Positions 36,055-45,452 of a DNA stretch of 64,000 bases are shown piece after piece. The position numbers and the translations under genes are program-made. Within the stretch, counting starts at the first letter, position 1, and every line of letters starts with the position of its first letter. The DNA comes from Pseudooceanicola algae (GTDB lineage: Bacteria; Pseudomonadota; Alphaproteobacteria; Rhodobacterales; Rhodobacteraceae): contig NZ_CP060436.1 in the NCBI RefSeq assembly GCF_003590145.2, positions 468,001 through 532,000 of the forward strand, read 5' to 3'. The notes beneath the pieces are model-generated. The model saw nothing but the letters and a program-made list of their open reading frames with translations, was not told the DNA's origin and did no database searches.

Positions 36055-37890
36055 ATGCTGGATACCGGAACGTCGACACAACCGCTCGCGAGGATCGAGA
36101 ACCTTCAGGTTACCTTTGAGACAAGGGATGGCCCGGTCAAAGGCGTGGAGGATGTTTCCTTCGATATCTTCCCCGGAGAGACGGTCTGCGTGGTGGGCGA
36201 ATCCGGGTCGGGCAAGTCGGTCTCGTCGCTGTCGCTGATGCGGCTGATCGATTTCGGTGGCGGAAAAATCTCGGACGGGCGCCTGATTTTTGATCGCAAG
36301 GGCGGCGGAGAGATCGATTTGGCCAAGGCCGACCAGGGTCTGATGCGCACCATTCGCGGCAACGAGATTGGGATGATCTTCCAGGAGCCGATGACGGCGC
36401 TGAATCCGGTCTTCACCGTGGGTCGGCAATTGCGCGAAGGCCTGATGCTGCACAAGGGCATGAACAAGGCGCAGGCCACCACGCGTGCCATTGAACTTCT
36501 GCGAGAGGTCCGCATCCCCGAACCCGAACGCCGCATCGCGCAATATCCCCATGAATTGTCCGGCGGCATGCGACAGCGGGTCGTGATCGCCATGGCGCTG
36601 GCCTGCGAGCCCCGGCTGCTGATCGCGGATGAACCGACGACAGCCCTGGACGTGACCATCCAGGCCGAGATCCTCGCCCTGATGGACCGGCTGAAGCGGG
36701 AAACGGGCACGGCGGTGATGTTCATTACCCATGACATGGCGGTGGTGGCCCAGATGGCCGATCGCGTCGTGGTCATGTTCCGTGGCAACAAGGTCGAAGA
36801 AGGGCCGGTCAGCCAGATCTTCAACGCGCCGAAGCATGATTACACCAGGTCTCTGCTGGCCGCCGTTCCCAAGCTGGGCGAAATGACCGGCAAGCCGCTG
36901 CCTGAACCGATGAAGCTGTTCGGCGTCGAAGGTCAGGTCATCGCGCCGATCCCCGGCAAGGACGAAGTCCTGCTGAGCGTGAAGAACCTCATCACCCGCT
37001 TCCCGGTCAAGGGCGGCGTGCTGCGCCGCACGGTCGCCAATGTGCATGCGGTTGAAGATATCTCCTTCGACATCAACAAGGGCCAGACGCTGAGCCTTGT
37101 GGGGGAATCCGGTTGCGGCAAATCCACCGCCGGGCGATCGTTGCTGCGACTGATCGAACCGCTTTCCGGGCAGATCGAGCTGGATCACAAGGACATCATG
37201 GCGCTGAACCAGCGAGATCTGCGGCGCGCGCGGCTCGACATGCAGATGATCTTCCAGGATCCCTTTGCCTCGCTCAACCCGCAGATGCAGCTGGCCGATC
37301 AGGTGGCCGAGCCGATGAAGAACTTCGGCACCCATTCCGGCAAGGAGATGTACGACCGCATCGAGATGCTGTTCGACCGGGTCGAGCTGCCGCGCAGCTT
37401 CATGCGCCGCTTCCCGCACGAACTGTCCGGTGGCCAGCGTCAGCGCGTCGCCATCGCCCGCGCGCTGGCCCTGAACCCCAAGCTGATCGTGGCGGACGAA
37501 GCGGTTTCGGCGCTGGATGTCTCGGTCCAGGCCCAGGTGGTCAACCTGATGATGGAGCTTCAGGCCGAACTGGGCCTGTCCTTCCTGTTCATCAGCCACG
37601 ACATGGCGGTGGTCGAAAGGGTGTCGCATCGGGTCGGGGTGATGTATCTGGGGCGCATCGTCGAAATCGGGTCGCGCCAGGCCGTCTTCGAGGACCCGCG
37701 CCATCCCTACACCCGGGCCCTGATGAAGGCGGTGCCCATCGCCGACCCCGACCGCCGCAAGCAGGAACACGAGCTGAACTTCAAGCCGATCCCATCGCCG
37801 ATCCACGGGCTGGATTACCAGCCCGGCCCTTCTGAATACGAACAGGTGGGACCGGATCATTTCGTCCTGACCACCGACAGCGGATACTAG
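36055..37890 (+). CDS. Dipeptide/oligopeptide ABC transporter ATP-binding protein with two ATPase domains
   Basis: A fused DppD-DppF-type ATPase of 611 residues that powers the divergently encoded permeases. First domain: Walker A GESGSGKS (48-55), signature LSGGMRQR, Walker B RLLIADEPTTALD. Second domain: Walker A GESGCGKST (about 350-358), signature LSGGQRQR, Walker B LIVADEAVSALD. Each half ends in the oligopeptide-type C-terminal extension (HDYTRSLLAAVP and HPYTRALMKAVP). ATG 36055 follows GAGGCG by six bases; an upstream TTG frame start is rejected. The organisation resembles GsiA/YliA. Downstream are two M20 peptidase genes. Confidence 0.94.
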   Translation: MLDTGTSTQPLARIENLQVTFETRDGPVKGVEDVSFDIFPGETVCVVGESGSGKSVSSLSLMRLIDFGGGKISDGRLIFDRKGGGEIDLAKADQGLMRTIRGNEIGMIFQEPMTALNPVFTVGRQLREGLMLHKGMNKAQATTRAIELLREVRIPEPERRIAQYPHELSGGMRQRVVIAMALACEPRLLIADEPTTALDVTIQAEILALMDRLKRETGTAVMFITHDMAVVAQMADRVVVMFRGNKVEEGPVSQIFNAPKHDYTRSLLAAVPKLGEMTGKPLPEPMKLFGVEGQVIAPIPGKDEVLLSVKNLITRFPVKGGVLRRTVANVHAVEDISFDINKGQTLSLVGESGCGKSTAGRSLLRLIEPLSGQIELDHKDIMALNQRDLRRARLDMQMIFQDPFASLNPQMQLADQVAEPMKNFGTHSGKEMYDRIEMLFDRVELPRSFMRRFPHELSGGQRQRVAIARALALNPKLIVADEAVSALDVSVQAQVVNLMMELQAELGLSFLFISHDMAVVERVSHRVGVMYLGRIVEIGSRQAVFEDPRHPYTRALMKAVPIADPDRRKQEHELNFKPIPSPIHGLDYQPGPSEYEQVGPDHFVLTTDSGY

Positions 37891-37929
37891 GGGGCAGGGC
37901 GGGGGCTTTGGCCCACCCAAGGAAATATC

Positions 37930-39096
37930 ATGGCCTCACGTCTAACGCCGTTCGAAATCATGCGGACCCTTGTGGGCTTTCCCACGGTCAGCCGCGACAG
38001 CAACCTGCCGCTGATCGACTGGGTGCAGGACTATCTGGAAGGTCACGGGGTCACCTGTGTCCGGCACCTGCATCCCGATCAGCCCAAGGCCGGGCTTTGG
38101 GCGCATGTCGGGCCATGGCAGGACGGCGCCGTTGTGCTGTCGGGGCATACGGATGTGGTGCCGGTCGATGGTCAGGAATGGACCGATGACCCCTTCACGG
38201 TGATCGAACGGGACGGCAAGTATTTCGGGCGCGGCTGCGTCGATATGAAAAGCTTTGACGCGTTGGCGATCTGGGCCATGGCCGAAGCGGCCGGACAGAC
38301 CCTGGAAACCCCGCTGCAACTGGCCCTGTCCTACGACGAGGAACTGGGCGTGATCGGGGCCGACCCGCTACTGCGCGACATTGAAGGCCAGGTGCCCAAG
38401 GGTGCCGTCGCTATCATCGGCGAACCGACGATGCTGAAGCCGGTCACCGGGCACAAGGCCTCGATCGCCTTCGACACCGTGGTGCATGGGTTCGAGGTCC
38501 ATTCCTCGCTGTCCCATACCGGCGTCTCGGCGGTGATGGAGGCCGCGCGGATCGTCGACTGGGCCAATTCCGTCAATGCCGCCAACATGGCCAAGGACCC
38601 GCAGGGCAGCGATGCCCTGTTCGAGCCGCCCTGGACCAACGCCCATGTCGGTGTGATCTCGGGCGGGACGGCGCACAACATCACCGCCAAGCGCTGTGAA
38701 TTCGTGATCTCCTTCCGCTGTGTGCCTGGCGAAGATCCCGAAAGCTATGCCACGCTTTATGAGGCCGAGGTCCGCCGCGTCGAAGCCGCCATGCAGGCCA
38801 TCCGCCCCGAAGCCCGGATAGAGCTGGTCGGTAAGTTCCGCGCGCCGGGCCTGAAACCCGTGCCCGACAATGCCGCCGAAGCGCTGGCGCGCCGGTTGAC
38901 CGGCGACAACGATACCTATGTCGTCAGCTACGGCACCGAGGCCGGGCATTTCCAGAATCACGGGTTCGCCGCCGTTGTCTGTGGCCCCGGCGACATCGCC
39001 CAGGCCCATCAGCCGGACGAATACATCACCATCGCCCAATTCGAGGCCGGCCATGATTTCATGCGCCGCCTGCTCGACACGCTCATCGAAAGGTAA
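37930..39096 (+). CDS. argE: M20 peptidase, acetylornithine deacetylase type (ArgE)
   Basis: A 388-residue binuclear zinc hydrolase removing acetyl from N-acetylornithine or related amino-acid amides. Motifs are VVLSGHTDVVPVDGQEW (first metal His and Asp), GRGCVDMKSFDAL (bridging Asp) and LSYDEELGVIGA (catalytic and metal Glu). The C-terminal GTEAGHFQNHGFAAVVCGPGD carries the last ligand region. AAGGAA precedes ATG 37930. It begins 39 bases after the peptide ATPase gene, so a catabolic role on imported acyl-amino acids is as plausible as arginine synthesis. The next gene begins four bases after its stop. Confidence 0.85.
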   Translation: MASRLTPFEIMRTLVGFPTVSRDSNLPLIDWVQDYLEGHGVTCVRHLHPDQPKAGLWAHVGPWQDGAVVLSGHTDVVPVDGQEWTDDPFTVIERDGKYFGRGCVDMKSFDALAIWAMAEAAGQTLETPLQLALSYDEELGVIGADPLLRDIEGQVPKGAVAIIGEPTMLKPVTGHKASIAFDTVVHGFEVHSSLSHTGVSAVMEAARIVDWANSVNAANMAKDPQGSDALFEPPWTNAHVGVISGGTAHNITAKRCEFVISFRCVPGEDPESYATLYEAEVRRVEAAMQAIRPEARIELVGKFRAPGLKPVPDNAAEALARRLTGDNDTYVVSYGTEAGHFQNHGFAAVVCGPGDIAQAHQPDEYITIAQFEAGHDFMRRLLDTLIER

Positions 39097-39100
39097 TTCC

Positions 39101-40264
39101 ATGCCCATCAAGAACCGGCTGGCCGAAATGCAGCCCGAGATCGCCGCCTGGCGCCATGATCTGCACGAGAACCCCGAGATCCTCTACGAGACCCACCGCA
39201 CCTCGGCCCTCGTGGCCGAGAAGCTGAAGGCGTTCGGCTGTGACGAGATCGCCACCGGCCTTGGGCGCACCGGCGTCGTCGGCGTGATTCGCGGCAAGAG
39301 CAATACTTCGGGCAAGGTCATCGGCTTGCGCGCCGACATGGATGCGCTGCCGATCCACGAACAGACCGGACTCGACTATGCTTCCAAGACACCGGGCGCG
39401 ATGCATGCCTGCGGTCATGACGGCCATACGGCGATGCTGTTAGGCGCGGCGAAATACCTGGCCGAGACGCGCAATTTCGACGGCACCGCCGTGGTGATCT
39501 TCCAGCCCGCCGAAGAAGGCGGCGGTGGCGGCAAGGAAATGTGCGACGATGGCATGATGGAGAAATTCGGCATCCAGGAAGTCTATGGCATGCACAACTG
39601 GCCCGGCATGCCGCTTGGGTCCTTCGGGATCCGGCCCGGCGCCTTCTTTGCCTCGACCGACCAGTTCGAGATCACGGTGCACGGGCAGGGTGGCCACGCT
39701 GCCAAACCGCATAACACTGCCGATCCGGTGGTCGCGGCCAGCCAGTTGGTCAGCGCGCTGCAGACCATCGCCAGCCGCAACGCCAGCCCGGTCGATCAGG
39801 TCGTGGTTTCCGTGACCTCCTTCGAAACCTCATCGAAGGCCTTCAACGTCATCCCGCCGCGCGTCACCCTGCGCGGCACCATTCGCACCATGTCCGCCGA
39901 GATGCGCGAACTGGGCGAAACCCGTCTGAAATCCATCACGACGTCGCTGCTCGAGGCCATGGGCTGCAAGGCCGAGATCCGTTGGATCGCCGGCTATCCG
40001 CCGATGGTGAATCACGAAGAGCAGACCGAATTCGCCGCCGAAGTGGCACGCTCGGTCTCGGGGGATTGCGACTTTGCCGAGATGACGATGGGCGGCGAAG
40101 ATTTCGCCTATATGCTCGAAGAACGCCCCGGCGCCTATATTCTGGTCGGCAATGGCGACAGCTCGGACGTCCATACGCCGGAATACAACTTCAACGACGA
40201 AGCCATTCCCGCCGGATGCTCCTGGTGGGCCGGGATCGTCGAGCAGCGCATGCCGGCTGCCTGA
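39101..40264 (+). CDS. M20 family amidohydrolase (hippurate hydrolase/aminoacylase type)
   Basis: A 387-residue cytosolic metallo-amidohydrolase. The N terminus has the group's WRHDLHENPEILYETHRTS; then GLRADMDALPI and the metal-binding MHACGHDGHTAMLLGAA (Cys-x-His-Asp-x-His), and IFQPAEEGGGGGKEM with the catalytic Glu. The C-terminal MTMGGEDFAYMLEERPGAYI carries the last ligand region. It starts four bases after the argE-like gene. Paired with it and the peptide importer, it probably hydrolyses N-acyl amino acids or short peptides; the substrate is not determined by sequence. Confidence 0.92.
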   Translation: MPIKNRLAEMQPEIAAWRHDLHENPEILYETHRTSALVAEKLKAFGCDEIATGLGRTGVVGVIRGKSNTSGKVIGLRADMDALPIHEQTGLDYASKTPGAMHACGHDGHTAMLLGAAKYLAETRNFDGTAVVIFQPAEEGGGGGKEMCDDGMMEKFGIQEVYGMHNWPGMPLGSFGIRPGAFFASTDQFEITVHGQGGHAAKPHNTADPVVAASQLVSALQTIASRNASPVDQVVVSVTSFETSSKAFNVIPPRVTLRGTIRTMSAEMRELGETRLKSITTSLLEAMGCKAEIRWIAGYPPMVNHEEQTEFAAEVARSVSGDCDFAEMTMGGEDFAYMLEERPGAYILVGNGDSSDVHTPEYNFNDEAIPAGCSWWAGIVEQRMPAA

Positions 40265-40316
40265 ACCTGGGCCGGTGCGGTGGCCTTCGGGGCTGCCGCG
40301 CCACAAGGGATGGGGC

Positions 40317-41366
40317 TCAGGGCGTGTCCTCGGCCCAGAGCCGTTCGTAGACTGCGTTGATCCCTGCCGCCTCGCCGGTGATGTTGAACAGCTTTTCGGC
40401 ATCCTGGCGGGCGTGCTGCGACATGGCCCCCAGCTTGTCCGCGTCGCTCAGCATCGCCTTCAGCGCCTCGGTCGCGGCTGCGACGTCATCCAGCGGAACG
40501 ACAAGGCCGTTGCGCCCGCCTTGCGTGAATTCGCGAAAGAACCCTGCCTCGCTGGCAAGAATGGGCGTGGCCGAGGCCAGCGCCTCGAGCGGGGCCATGC
40601 CATAGCCCTCGTAGCGCGGCAGTTGCACCACCAGCGACAGCGCACGCAGCAGGGCGGGCAGGTCATCGGCTGGGATTTCGCCGGGAAACAGGATGCGGTC
40701 GGTCAGACCGGCGGCGGCGATCTTTTCCTTCAGACCATCCAGAAACGCCTGATCGCCGCTTTTCGCGCGCCCCAGCACCAGAGCGGTCGTGTCGGGGGTG
40801 CCCGGAAGGGTGCGGATCAGGGTCTCGACCGTCAGGTCGGTGCCCTTCTCGGGGCGGATGCGGCCGATGGTGGCGATGCCGCGCGTGCCCGGATAGCCGG
40901 TCGCTGCCCAGGCGGCGGCCCGGTCCGGTGCGGGGGTATAGCGCGTGCAATCGACGCCGTGATGCACCACGGCGCGCACATGGGGCACGAAATCGGCGGC
41001 CTTGTCGGTGGTCGCAATCACCGCATCCATCCGTGCAATCAGCCAGCGGGGCAGCGCGGAATGATATCGCTGCGCCGCCGAGGTGAAGACGATCTTGATC
41101 GGCAGGCGCAGCACGTCCCGCGCCCAGAGCGCGGCGCGCATTTCGGGATTGCGCCGCACATGCCAGATCGCGAAGGGCCGGGTCGCCGGGACGCGGCGCG
41201 ACAGGCGCCGCGCTTCGTCGCGTCCGATTGGCGTTGGACAACCGGGCAACGGATGGCCAATCAGCGCCAGGTCGTAGGCCGCCTGCTGCTGGCGGATCAC
41301 CCCCGCTGCAGTGGCCGAAACCCCGGTGAAATTGCGATTGAAGTTGGTGACGAAAAGTTCGGGCAT
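40317..41366 (-). CDS. GT4-family glycosyltransferase, probably lipopolysaccharide core
   Basis: A 349-residue GT-B glycosyltransferase. The C-terminal donor domain has GIATIGRIRPEKGTDLTVE, then LPRYEGYGMAPLEALASATPILAS, the E-x7-E motif region for the nucleotide sugar. It starts 12 bases after waaA on the same strand, which strongly suggests transfer of a sugar (for example mannose, as in rhizobial LpcC) onto the Kdo-lipid A core. Donor and linkage cannot be read from sequence. Confidence 0.87.
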   Translation of the reverse strand: MPELFVTNFNRNFTGVSATAAGVIRQQQAAYDLALIGHPLPGCPTPIGRDEARRLSRRVPATRPFAIWHVRRNPEMRAALWARDVLRLPIKIVFTSAAQRYHSALPRWLIARMDAVIATTDKAADFVPHVRAVVHHGVDCTRYTPAPDRAAAWAATGYPGTRGIATIGRIRPEKGTDLTVETLIRTLPGTPDTTALVLGRAKSGDQAFLDGLKEKIAAAGLTDRILFPGEIPADDLPALLRALSLVVQLPRYEGYGMAPLEALASATPILASEAGFFREFTQGGRNGLVVPLDDVAAATEALKAMLSDADKLGAMSQHARQDAEKLFNITGEAAGINAVYERLWAEDTP

Positions 41367-41378
41367 GATGCGCTCGGT

Positions 41379-42686
41379 CTAGCCGGTCGGGCGCTCTGCG
41401 GGAAGCAGTTTTGCCAGCAGCAGCGCAGCGACGTCGTCGATCTGCCCCTGTTGGCCGTCGCGGATCGTGGCCGCCGCCGCCGCCATCGCCGTGCGCGGGG
41501 TTTCGTCCGAGAGCAGCTCGACCAGCGCGGCGGCCAGCGCAGGTGCATCCGCGACCGCGCGCGCGGCGCCGCTTTGGTCGAACTCCGCGTAGGTTTCAGC
41601 GAAATTGGCCACCTTTGAACCATGCAGGACCGGCGTGGCGAAGCAGGCCGGCTCATAGGGGGTATGCCCGCCCGCCGGGCCGAAGGACCCACCGAGGAAG
41701 GTGACCGGAGACAGCGCATACCATAGCCCGGTTTCGCCCAGGGTATCGGCCAGATAGACCTCTGCATCCCCCGGCGGGTGGCCTTCAGAGCGGCGGGCGA
41801 AAGACAGGCCACTGCTGCTTAGCTCGCTGGCGATGGCTTCTGCACGGGTGGGATGGCGCGGTACCAGGATCAGGCGCAGGCCGGGCAGGGCCGCGCGGGC
41901 GATCTTGTGGGCCGCCAGGACCTGCTCTTCCTCGCCCTCGTGGGTGGAGACCGCGCTCCAGACCGGGCCGGGGAAGGCGGCGCGCATCTCCTGCAGGGCG
42001 GCATCGTCGACAGGGGGCGCCTGGATCAGGGATTTCAGGTTCGGCCCCTGTGCAACGGTGTCCGGGTCTGCCCCAAGCGTCAGCAGCCCGTCCAAGGTGG
42101 TGCGGTCCTGCGTGCGGATCACGCAGAACTGCGACAGCAGGTATCGGAAGGTGTCCCCGAACCGCCCCCAGTTGCGCAGGGTGCCGCGAGACATGCGCGC
42201 ATTGACCAGCGCCAGCGGGATATCGCGGGCGCGGGACATGACCAGCATCTGCGGCCAGATCTCGCTTTCGACAAAGATGCCGGCATCGGGGCGCCAGTGA
42301 TCGAAGAACCGCGTCAGGGGCGCGCCCGCATCCAGCGGCGCGAACTGGTGCTGGCACCGCGCCGGCAGCCGGTCCGCCAGCACCTTGGCCGAAGCCGCGG
42401 TGCCCGAGGTGATCAGCGCCGAGGCCCCCGGCATCCGGTCCAGCAGCGCCTGCACGAGCGCGAGGGCAGAGACGCTTTCCCCGACGCTTGCGGCGTGAAA
42501 CCACAGCAGCGGACCATCTGGGCGGGGCGCGGTGGCATGGCCCAGCCGTTCCCGTCGCCGTTCGGGCGCAATGTCTTCGCGGCCCAGCTTGCGGTTCACC
42601 CGCCGCCAGACCAGCGGCGCGGCACAGGCCGCGATCCCGCGGTAGAAGTGGTAAAAGGGCGTCGGTTGCGCCAGTGGCCCAGGCAT
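41379..42686 (-). CDS. waaA: 3-deoxy-D-manno-octulosonic acid transferase
   Basis: WaaA (KdtA) adds Kdo to lipid IVA at the inner membrane. At 435 residues it is of typical length. An N-terminal hydrophobic anchor (FYHFYRGIAACAAPLVW) precedes the acceptor domain with FHAASVGESVSALAL, whose Glu is the catalytic base, and the ESEIWPQML motif. The donor domain has LVPRHPTRAEAIA and SFGPAGGHTPYEPA. Its ATG shares one base with the moaA stop (TGATG), so translation is coupled to moaA despite the unrelated pathway. Confidence 0.95.
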   Translation of the reverse strand: MPGPLAQPTPFYHFYRGIAACAAPLVWRRVNRKLGREDIAPERRRERLGHATAPRPDGPLLWFHAASVGESVSALALVQALLDRMPGASALITSGTAASAKVLADRLPARCQHQFAPLDAGAPLTRFFDHWRPDAGIFVESEIWPQMLVMSRARDIPLALVNARMSRGTLRNWGRFGDTFRYLLSQFCVIRTQDRTTLDGLLTLGADPDTVAQGPNLKSLIQAPPVDDAALQEMRAAFPGPVWSAVSTHEGEEEQVLAAHKIARAALPGLRLILVPRHPTRAEAIASELSSSGLSFARRSEGHPPGDAEVYLADTLGETGLWYALSPVTFLGGSFGPAGGHTPYEPACFATPVLHGSKVANFAETYAEFDQSGAARAVADAPALAAALVELLSDETPRTAMAAAAATIRDGQQGQIDDVAALLLAKLLPAERPTG

Positions 42687-43693
42687 CAGCCGCCCGTATG
42701 GCTCATGTGGCGCGACACCTGACCATCGGCGCGCTGGCGCGAATAGTCGAAATCATGGCCTTCGGGTTTCAACCCGATCGCGGCGCGGATCGCTTCCTCG
42801 AGCGGGGCGTCGTTGCCCGGATGATTGCGCAGGGCGGGGCGCAGATCGGCGCGGTCTTCCTGGCCGAGGCACATGTACAATTCGCCCGTGCAGGTCATCC
42901 GCACGCGATTGCAGCTTTCGCAGAAATTATGGCTGAGCGGGGTGATGAAGCCGATCTTCTGGCCGGTTTCCTCGATCCGGACATACCGCGCCGGGCCGCC
43001 GGTGTTCTCGGGCAGGTCGGTCAGGCGATAGGTTTCCGCCAGCTTGGCGCGCAGATCGTTCAGCGACCAGTATTGGCCAACGCGATCCTCGTTGCCCAGA
43101 TCTCCCATCGGCATGACCTCGATCCATGTCAGGTCCATGTCCCGCGCGGCGCAGAATTCCGCCAGGGTAAAGATCTCGTCCTCGTTGAAGCCCTTCAGCG
43201 CCACGGCGTTCAGCTTGACCTTCAGCCCGGCGGCCTGCGCTGCGTCCAGCCCGCGCAGCACCTGCGGCAGGCGGCCCCAGCGGGTCACGCGGGCGAATTT
43301 CTCCTCGTCGAGCGTATCAAGCGACACGTTCACACGGCGCACCCCGGCAGCGGCAAGATCCGCGGCAAAGCGTTCCAGCTGCGATCCGTTGGTGGTCAAG
43401 GTCAGCTCTTTCAGCGCGCCGCTGTAGAGGTGGCGGCGCATGCCATGAAAGAAGGTCATGATATCGCGCCGCACCAGCGGCTCGCCGCCGGTGATGCGCA
43501 GTTTTTCCACCCCGAGACGGATGAAGGTCGAACACATGCGGTCCAGTTCCTCCAGCGTCAGAAGTTCTTTCTTCGGCAGGAAGGTCATGTTTTCGGCCAT
43601 GCAATAGACACAGCGGAAATCACAGCGGTCGGTGACCGACAGGCGCAGGTAGGAAATCGCGCGCTGGAAGGGATCGATAATGGGTTCCGTCAT
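42686..43693 (-). CDS. moaA: GTP 3',8-cyclase MoaA (molybdenum cofactor biosynthesis)
   Basis: MoaA is the radical-SAM enzyme that starts molybdopterin synthesis from GTP. The start ATG 43693 ([22 protein letters not shown]) gives 335 residues; ATG 43717 would add eight residues and looks less family-like. The radical-SAM cluster is C24-x3-C28-x2-C31. The second [4Fe-4S] site lies in [13 protein letters not shown]. The C terminus ends in Gly-Gly, which is functionally required in the family. No moaC, moeA or other Mo genes are nearby. It is the first gene of moaA-waaA-glycosyltransferase. Confidence 0.95.
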   Translation of the reverse strand: MTEPIIDPFQRAISYLRLSVTDRCDFRCVYCMAENMTFLPKKELLTLEELDRMCSTFIRLGVEKLRITGGEPLVRRDIMTFFHGMRRHLYSGALKELTLTTNGSQLERFAADLAAAGVRRVNVSLDTLDEEKFARVTRWGRLPQVLRGLDAAQAAGLKVKLNAVALKGFNEDEIFTLAEFCAARDMDLTWIEVMPMGDLGNEDRVGQYWSLNDLRAKLAETYRLTDLPENTGGPARYVRIEETGQKIGFITPLSHNFCESCNRVRMTCTGELYMCLGQEDRADLRPALRNHPGNDAPLEEAIRAAIGLKPEGHDFDYSRQRADGQVSRHMSHTGG

Positions 43694-43777
43694 GGGACAA
43701 AGGTATTGCGGCGGCATGGTGCCGACAAGTCATGATTCCGAGATTGATGTGTGGCGCACTTCCGCTAGATATGGAGC

Positions 43778-44185
43778 ATGATGATTTTGCGCCCCCTGCT
43801 CCTGTCCGCTCCGCTGTTCCTGGCGGCCTGCAACCTGCCTATTTTCCAGGCTGATCCGGCGCCGACCGGTCTGCCTGCCGCCCGGATCGCCGAAGAACCT
43901 GCCGGCATGGTCGAACAGGCGGACGGCGCGGTGCAAAGCGGCCAGTTGGGCAGCACGCTGGCGACGCTTGGCGCGGCGACAGAGGCCGGGCTGTGGCTGA
44001 AGACCCCGCTGGTGACCAAGCGCCAGCCCGGTGAGGTCTATTCCGCGCAGACAGGCAAGCGTCTGGCGGTCGACCTGATCCCGATCGAAGGGCCCGCTAC
44101 GGGCGGTTCGCGTCTGTCGTTGCAGGCGATGCAGCAACTGGGACTGTCACTTACCTCCCTCGCGGAGGTCGATGTCAGCGCCTGA
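43778..44185 (+). CDS. Small lipoprotein, unknown function
   Basis: A 135-residue product with a lipoprotein signal (MMILRPLLLSAPLFLAAC, acylated Cys at 18). The mature part is rich in Ala/Gly with TEAGLWLKTPLV, then GEVYSAQTGKRLAVDLIPIEG and SRLSLQAMQQLGLS. The second and third residues before the start carry GGAG very close to the ATGs, so initiation could be at 43778 or 43781. Proteins of this size are often mislabelled D-galactarate dehydratase in Rhodobacteraceae genomes; nothing here supports that enzyme. Its 3' end overlaps the convergent AlkD-like gene by 39 bases. Confidence 0.72.
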   Translation: MMILRPLLLSAPLFLAACNLPIFQADPAPTGLPAARIAEEPAGMVEQADGAVQSGQLGSTLATLGAATEAGLWLKTPLVTKRQPGEVYSAQTGKRLAVDLIPIEGPATGGSRLSLQAMQQLGLSLTSLAEVDVSA

Positions 44186-44875
44186 AGCGGGGGTCTGAGC
44201 GGGCAGATATTTGGCGGCTTCCTTGCGGGCGAAGGGCTTCATGGCCGCGCCGTGCATGTCCAGGAACCCGCGCACCCGCACTGCGTCATGCTTGGACAGA
44301 TCCCGCAGCCACCAGGCCACGGCCTTCTGAATGAACTGGCGCTGGTCGGCGACCAGGGTGGCCGTCCATTCCAGCACGGTTTCGCGCGCGGCGGTTTCCT
44401 CGGCCGAGGGGTGGTTCAGCCGCGCGAGGGGCAGGGTGATGACGAGCGCCGCGCGCTTCGTCCACAGGTGCTCTGCCTCGGTCCAAGGCGCTATGACCTG
44501 AAGGCGGGTCAGGTCCGCCATGATGCGGCGCGAACCGGCCGCGCAGGCGTGATCCGCTATCGCCCAGCCGTCGAATTCCGGCACCCAGGACTGGATCAAT
44601 GCCCAGGTCGCCGCGTCGTCGCGGATCCGCGATTGGGTCAGCAGCTTGGCCGCCGCAATCCGGGCTTCGTGGATGTCGCTTTCCCAAAGCGTCTGAGCGA
44701 GTTCCAGCTTTTCCGGCGACTCCATCGACCTGCGCCAGGCGGCGGCAAGGTCGTTGATCTGGGGGTTCGGCACGCCGAGATAGCGCCGGTCCGCCTTGTG
44801 ATAGGCGGCCGCATTTTCAGCGCGGACCGCATCCTGATGCTGAATCAGCGCCTCGATTGCGTCCTCGGCTGTCAT
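44147..44875 (-). CDS. AlkD-like DNA alkylation repair protein
   Basis: A 242-residue HEAT-like repeat protein of the AlkD/DNA-7-methylguanine glycosylase family. Visible pieces include YLGVPNPQINDLAAAWRRS, WESDIHEARIAAAKLL (HEAT helix), WVPEFDGWAIADHAC and FIQKAVAWWLRDLSKHD. In Bacillus cereus AlkD the Asp and Trp pairs of such segments hold the lesion; equivalent Trp/Asp residues occur here, but activity is inference. The last 39 bases overlap the convergent lipoprotein gene at 44147-44185. Confidence 0.85.
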   Translation of the reverse strand: MTAEDAIEALIQHQDAVRAENAAAYHKADRRYLGVPNPQINDLAAAWRRSMESPEKLELAQTLWESDIHEARIAAAKLLTQSRIRDDAATWALIQSWVPEFDGWAIADHACAAGSRRIMADLTRLQVIAPWTEAEHLWTKRAALVITLPLARLNHPSAEETAARETVLEWTATLVADQRQFIQKAVAWWLRDLSKHDAVRVRGFLDMHGAAMKPFARKEAAKYLPAQTPASGADIDLREGGK

Positions 44876-45099
44876 ATGCGCGCCCCTTGTTTACCGGCTG
44901 CCGGGATCGGCCCGCTCTTGAGGCCTAGTGCCACCGATCCTGCGGAGCGAAAAGGTCTTTTGCAGGAAGGGCGCTGCCCAGCGTGACAGTCCCCCCGTGG
45001 CGCGGATATGGTCGATCTGACGCGATCTGGCTGGGGCATCGGCATTTATTCCAGCAGATAATCTTAAGGTTGGAGCCGATATTGGTGATGATCTTCACG
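44876..45099. other. Intergenic stretch upstream of the AlkD-like gene
   Basis: Together with the transposase remnant to its right, this forms a 577-base gap between functional genes. These 224 bases hold the presumed AlkD promoter; I see no gene or clear hairpin. Base composition falls toward AT near 45050-45110 (CAGATAATCTTAAGG), which fits the edge of an inserted element. Confidence 0.45.
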
Positions 45100-45440
45100 T
45101 CATTCAGGTTCGGCGTTTTTTCGCATCTCGCGCCTGAGGCATGACTGCCCCGTGCCCCGCTGAGGTTGTGACAAACGAACGAACCCGGCGGTGCCGAGCG
45201 CGATGAAGTGGTTCATGAGGGCGATTCGGATGTGGATTTCGGCGGTCTGGCGATCCGGGTCTCTGGCCGTGATGCGGTCGCCGAAAAATTTCAGGCAGCG
45301 CATTTTCGGCTCGATCCAGCTGCGTGCGTGGTACCTTGTCCGGTGTTTCCAGAACGCCCTGCCGAAATGTCGGGGGGGCGCGCAGGGTTTCTGTGCCAAA
45401 GGGGACACCACGCTGGCATCCAATTCCGGCGGCTTCCGGG
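45100..45440 (-). pseudogene. IS5-type transposase remnant (C-terminal part)
   Basis: The minus strand encodes a clear C-terminal transposase fragment: RHFGRAFWKHRTRYHARS, then EPKMRCLKFFGDRITARD and AEIHIRIALMNHFIALGT. This matches the end of IS5-family DDE transposases (from memory: the Arg-rich helix after the catalytic Glu region). The N-terminal two thirds are missing: upstream the frame runs straight into the end of glmS. The sequence after it, with CTCAGGCGCGAGATGCG, resembles the element's terminal region. The element is thus truncated and inactive, left just after the glmS stop. Confidence 0.75.
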
Positions 45441-45452
45441 CCGCAACTAGGG

